A stretch of DNA of 6,027 nt from Pyrinomonadaceae bacterium (GTDB lineage: Bacteria > Acidobacteriota > Blastocatellia > Pyrinomonadales > Pyrinomonadaceae). The first letter of the stretch is position 1; every line of letters begins with the position of its first letter. A model generated the notes under the pieces. That model did no database searches and was not told where the DNA came from. It worked only from the letters and a program-made list of their open reading frames with translations. Of this stretch, positions 5,840-6,027 are shown in pieces. The translations under genes and the position numbers were made by a program. The stretch spans positions 1-6,027 of the forward strand of contig JAJAYR010000345.1 in the NCBI GenBank assembly GCA_026786155.1. The letters run 5' to 3'.

Positions 5840-6027
5840 TTAACTGACGATAGAAAATTTTGATTTTCCCCTGATTTGCGAACGTCCGGCAAGTTTTATT
5901 TCAGACAAAATATCGGTTAGCGTCAAGCGCATTAAATCGAAAATTAGTAGTTGATTGTAAAGTGTCGGCGTTTCCACGTCGTTTATTTGCGGTTTCAATT
6001 CGGAAAATTTATTAAATCTGTCGAAAA
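5840..6027 (-). CDS. C-terminal end of an unidentified protein upstream of lptB
   Basis: One minus-strand frame is open from the right edge of the window to a TAA at 5842-5840, giving the last 61 residues of a possible protein, and the other two minus frames close early. The stop lies 9 bp before the lptB ATG, the kind of spacing seen within operons. The visible part contains TLYNQLLIFDLMRLTLTDIL and ends RGKSKFSIVS; I see no signal peptide, membrane segment or family motif that I recognise. In many LPS-containing bacteria lptA or lptC precedes lptB, but nothing here lets me call either. Leucine and isoleucine codons are more AT-rich (TTA, CTA, ATA) than in the neighbouring genes, so the frame could also be open by chance. 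The call rests only on openness, spacing and direction. Confidence 0.42.
   Translation of the reverse strand, partial: FDRFNKFSELKPQINDVETPTLYNQLLIFDLMRLTLTDILSEIKLAGRSQIRGKSKFSIVS

Overview
The window looks like a chromosomal segment from a Gram-negative (LPS-exporting) bacterium of moderate GC content. The gene order lptB - rpoN - long hpf - (hprK site) - rapZ - EIIA(Man-type) - HPr, together with short heptanucleotide repeats in the gaps, makes me think of the Acidobacteriota, perhaps the Blastocatellia/Pyrinomonadaceae. This placement comes from remembered gene order and sequence style. It is not phylogenetic evidence.

All recognisable genes lie on the minus strand, so transcription runs from the right end of the window to the left. 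From right to left the window holds: (1) the last 61 codons of an unidentified gene (6027-5840); (2) lptB, the ATPase of the LPS exporter (5830-5045); (3) a 146-bp gap with a heptanucleotide repeat and a TATAAT box; (4) rpoN, sigma-54 (4898-3330); (5) hpf, long-form ribosome hibernation factor (3316-2786), with the only strong Shine-Dalgarno sequence in the window; (6) a 208-bp gap that contains what I read as the decayed 5' end of hprK, the HPr kinase/phosphorylase gene (2776-2595); (7) rapZ (2577-1684), whose Walker A lysine is replaced by methionine; (8) a 52-bp gap with a second heptanucleotide repeat; (9) a mannose-family EIIA gene (1631-1197), overlapping by 8 bp (10) an HPr gene (1204-932); and (11) an arginase gene, rocF, cut off by the left edge of the window (921-1).

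Together these form a regulatory PTS cluster of the kind often found beside rpoN. EIIA and HPr can pass a phosphoryl group along a chain, but no sugar-transporting EIIB/EIIC genes are present here, so a regulatory role is likely. No enzyme I gene follows HPr inside the window; an arginase gene stands there instead. Sigma-54, the PTS proteins, RapZ and arginase all suggest nitrogen and cell-envelope control.

The most interesting observation is that both P-loop proteins expected in this cluster look altered. HprK is reduced to a frameshifted N-terminal stub with no kinase domain, and RapZ lacks its P-loop lysine. HPr nevertheless keeps both the catalytic His15 and a serine at the position that HprK would phosphorylate. 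I see no RNA genes, CRISPR arrays, insertion sequences or phage genes.
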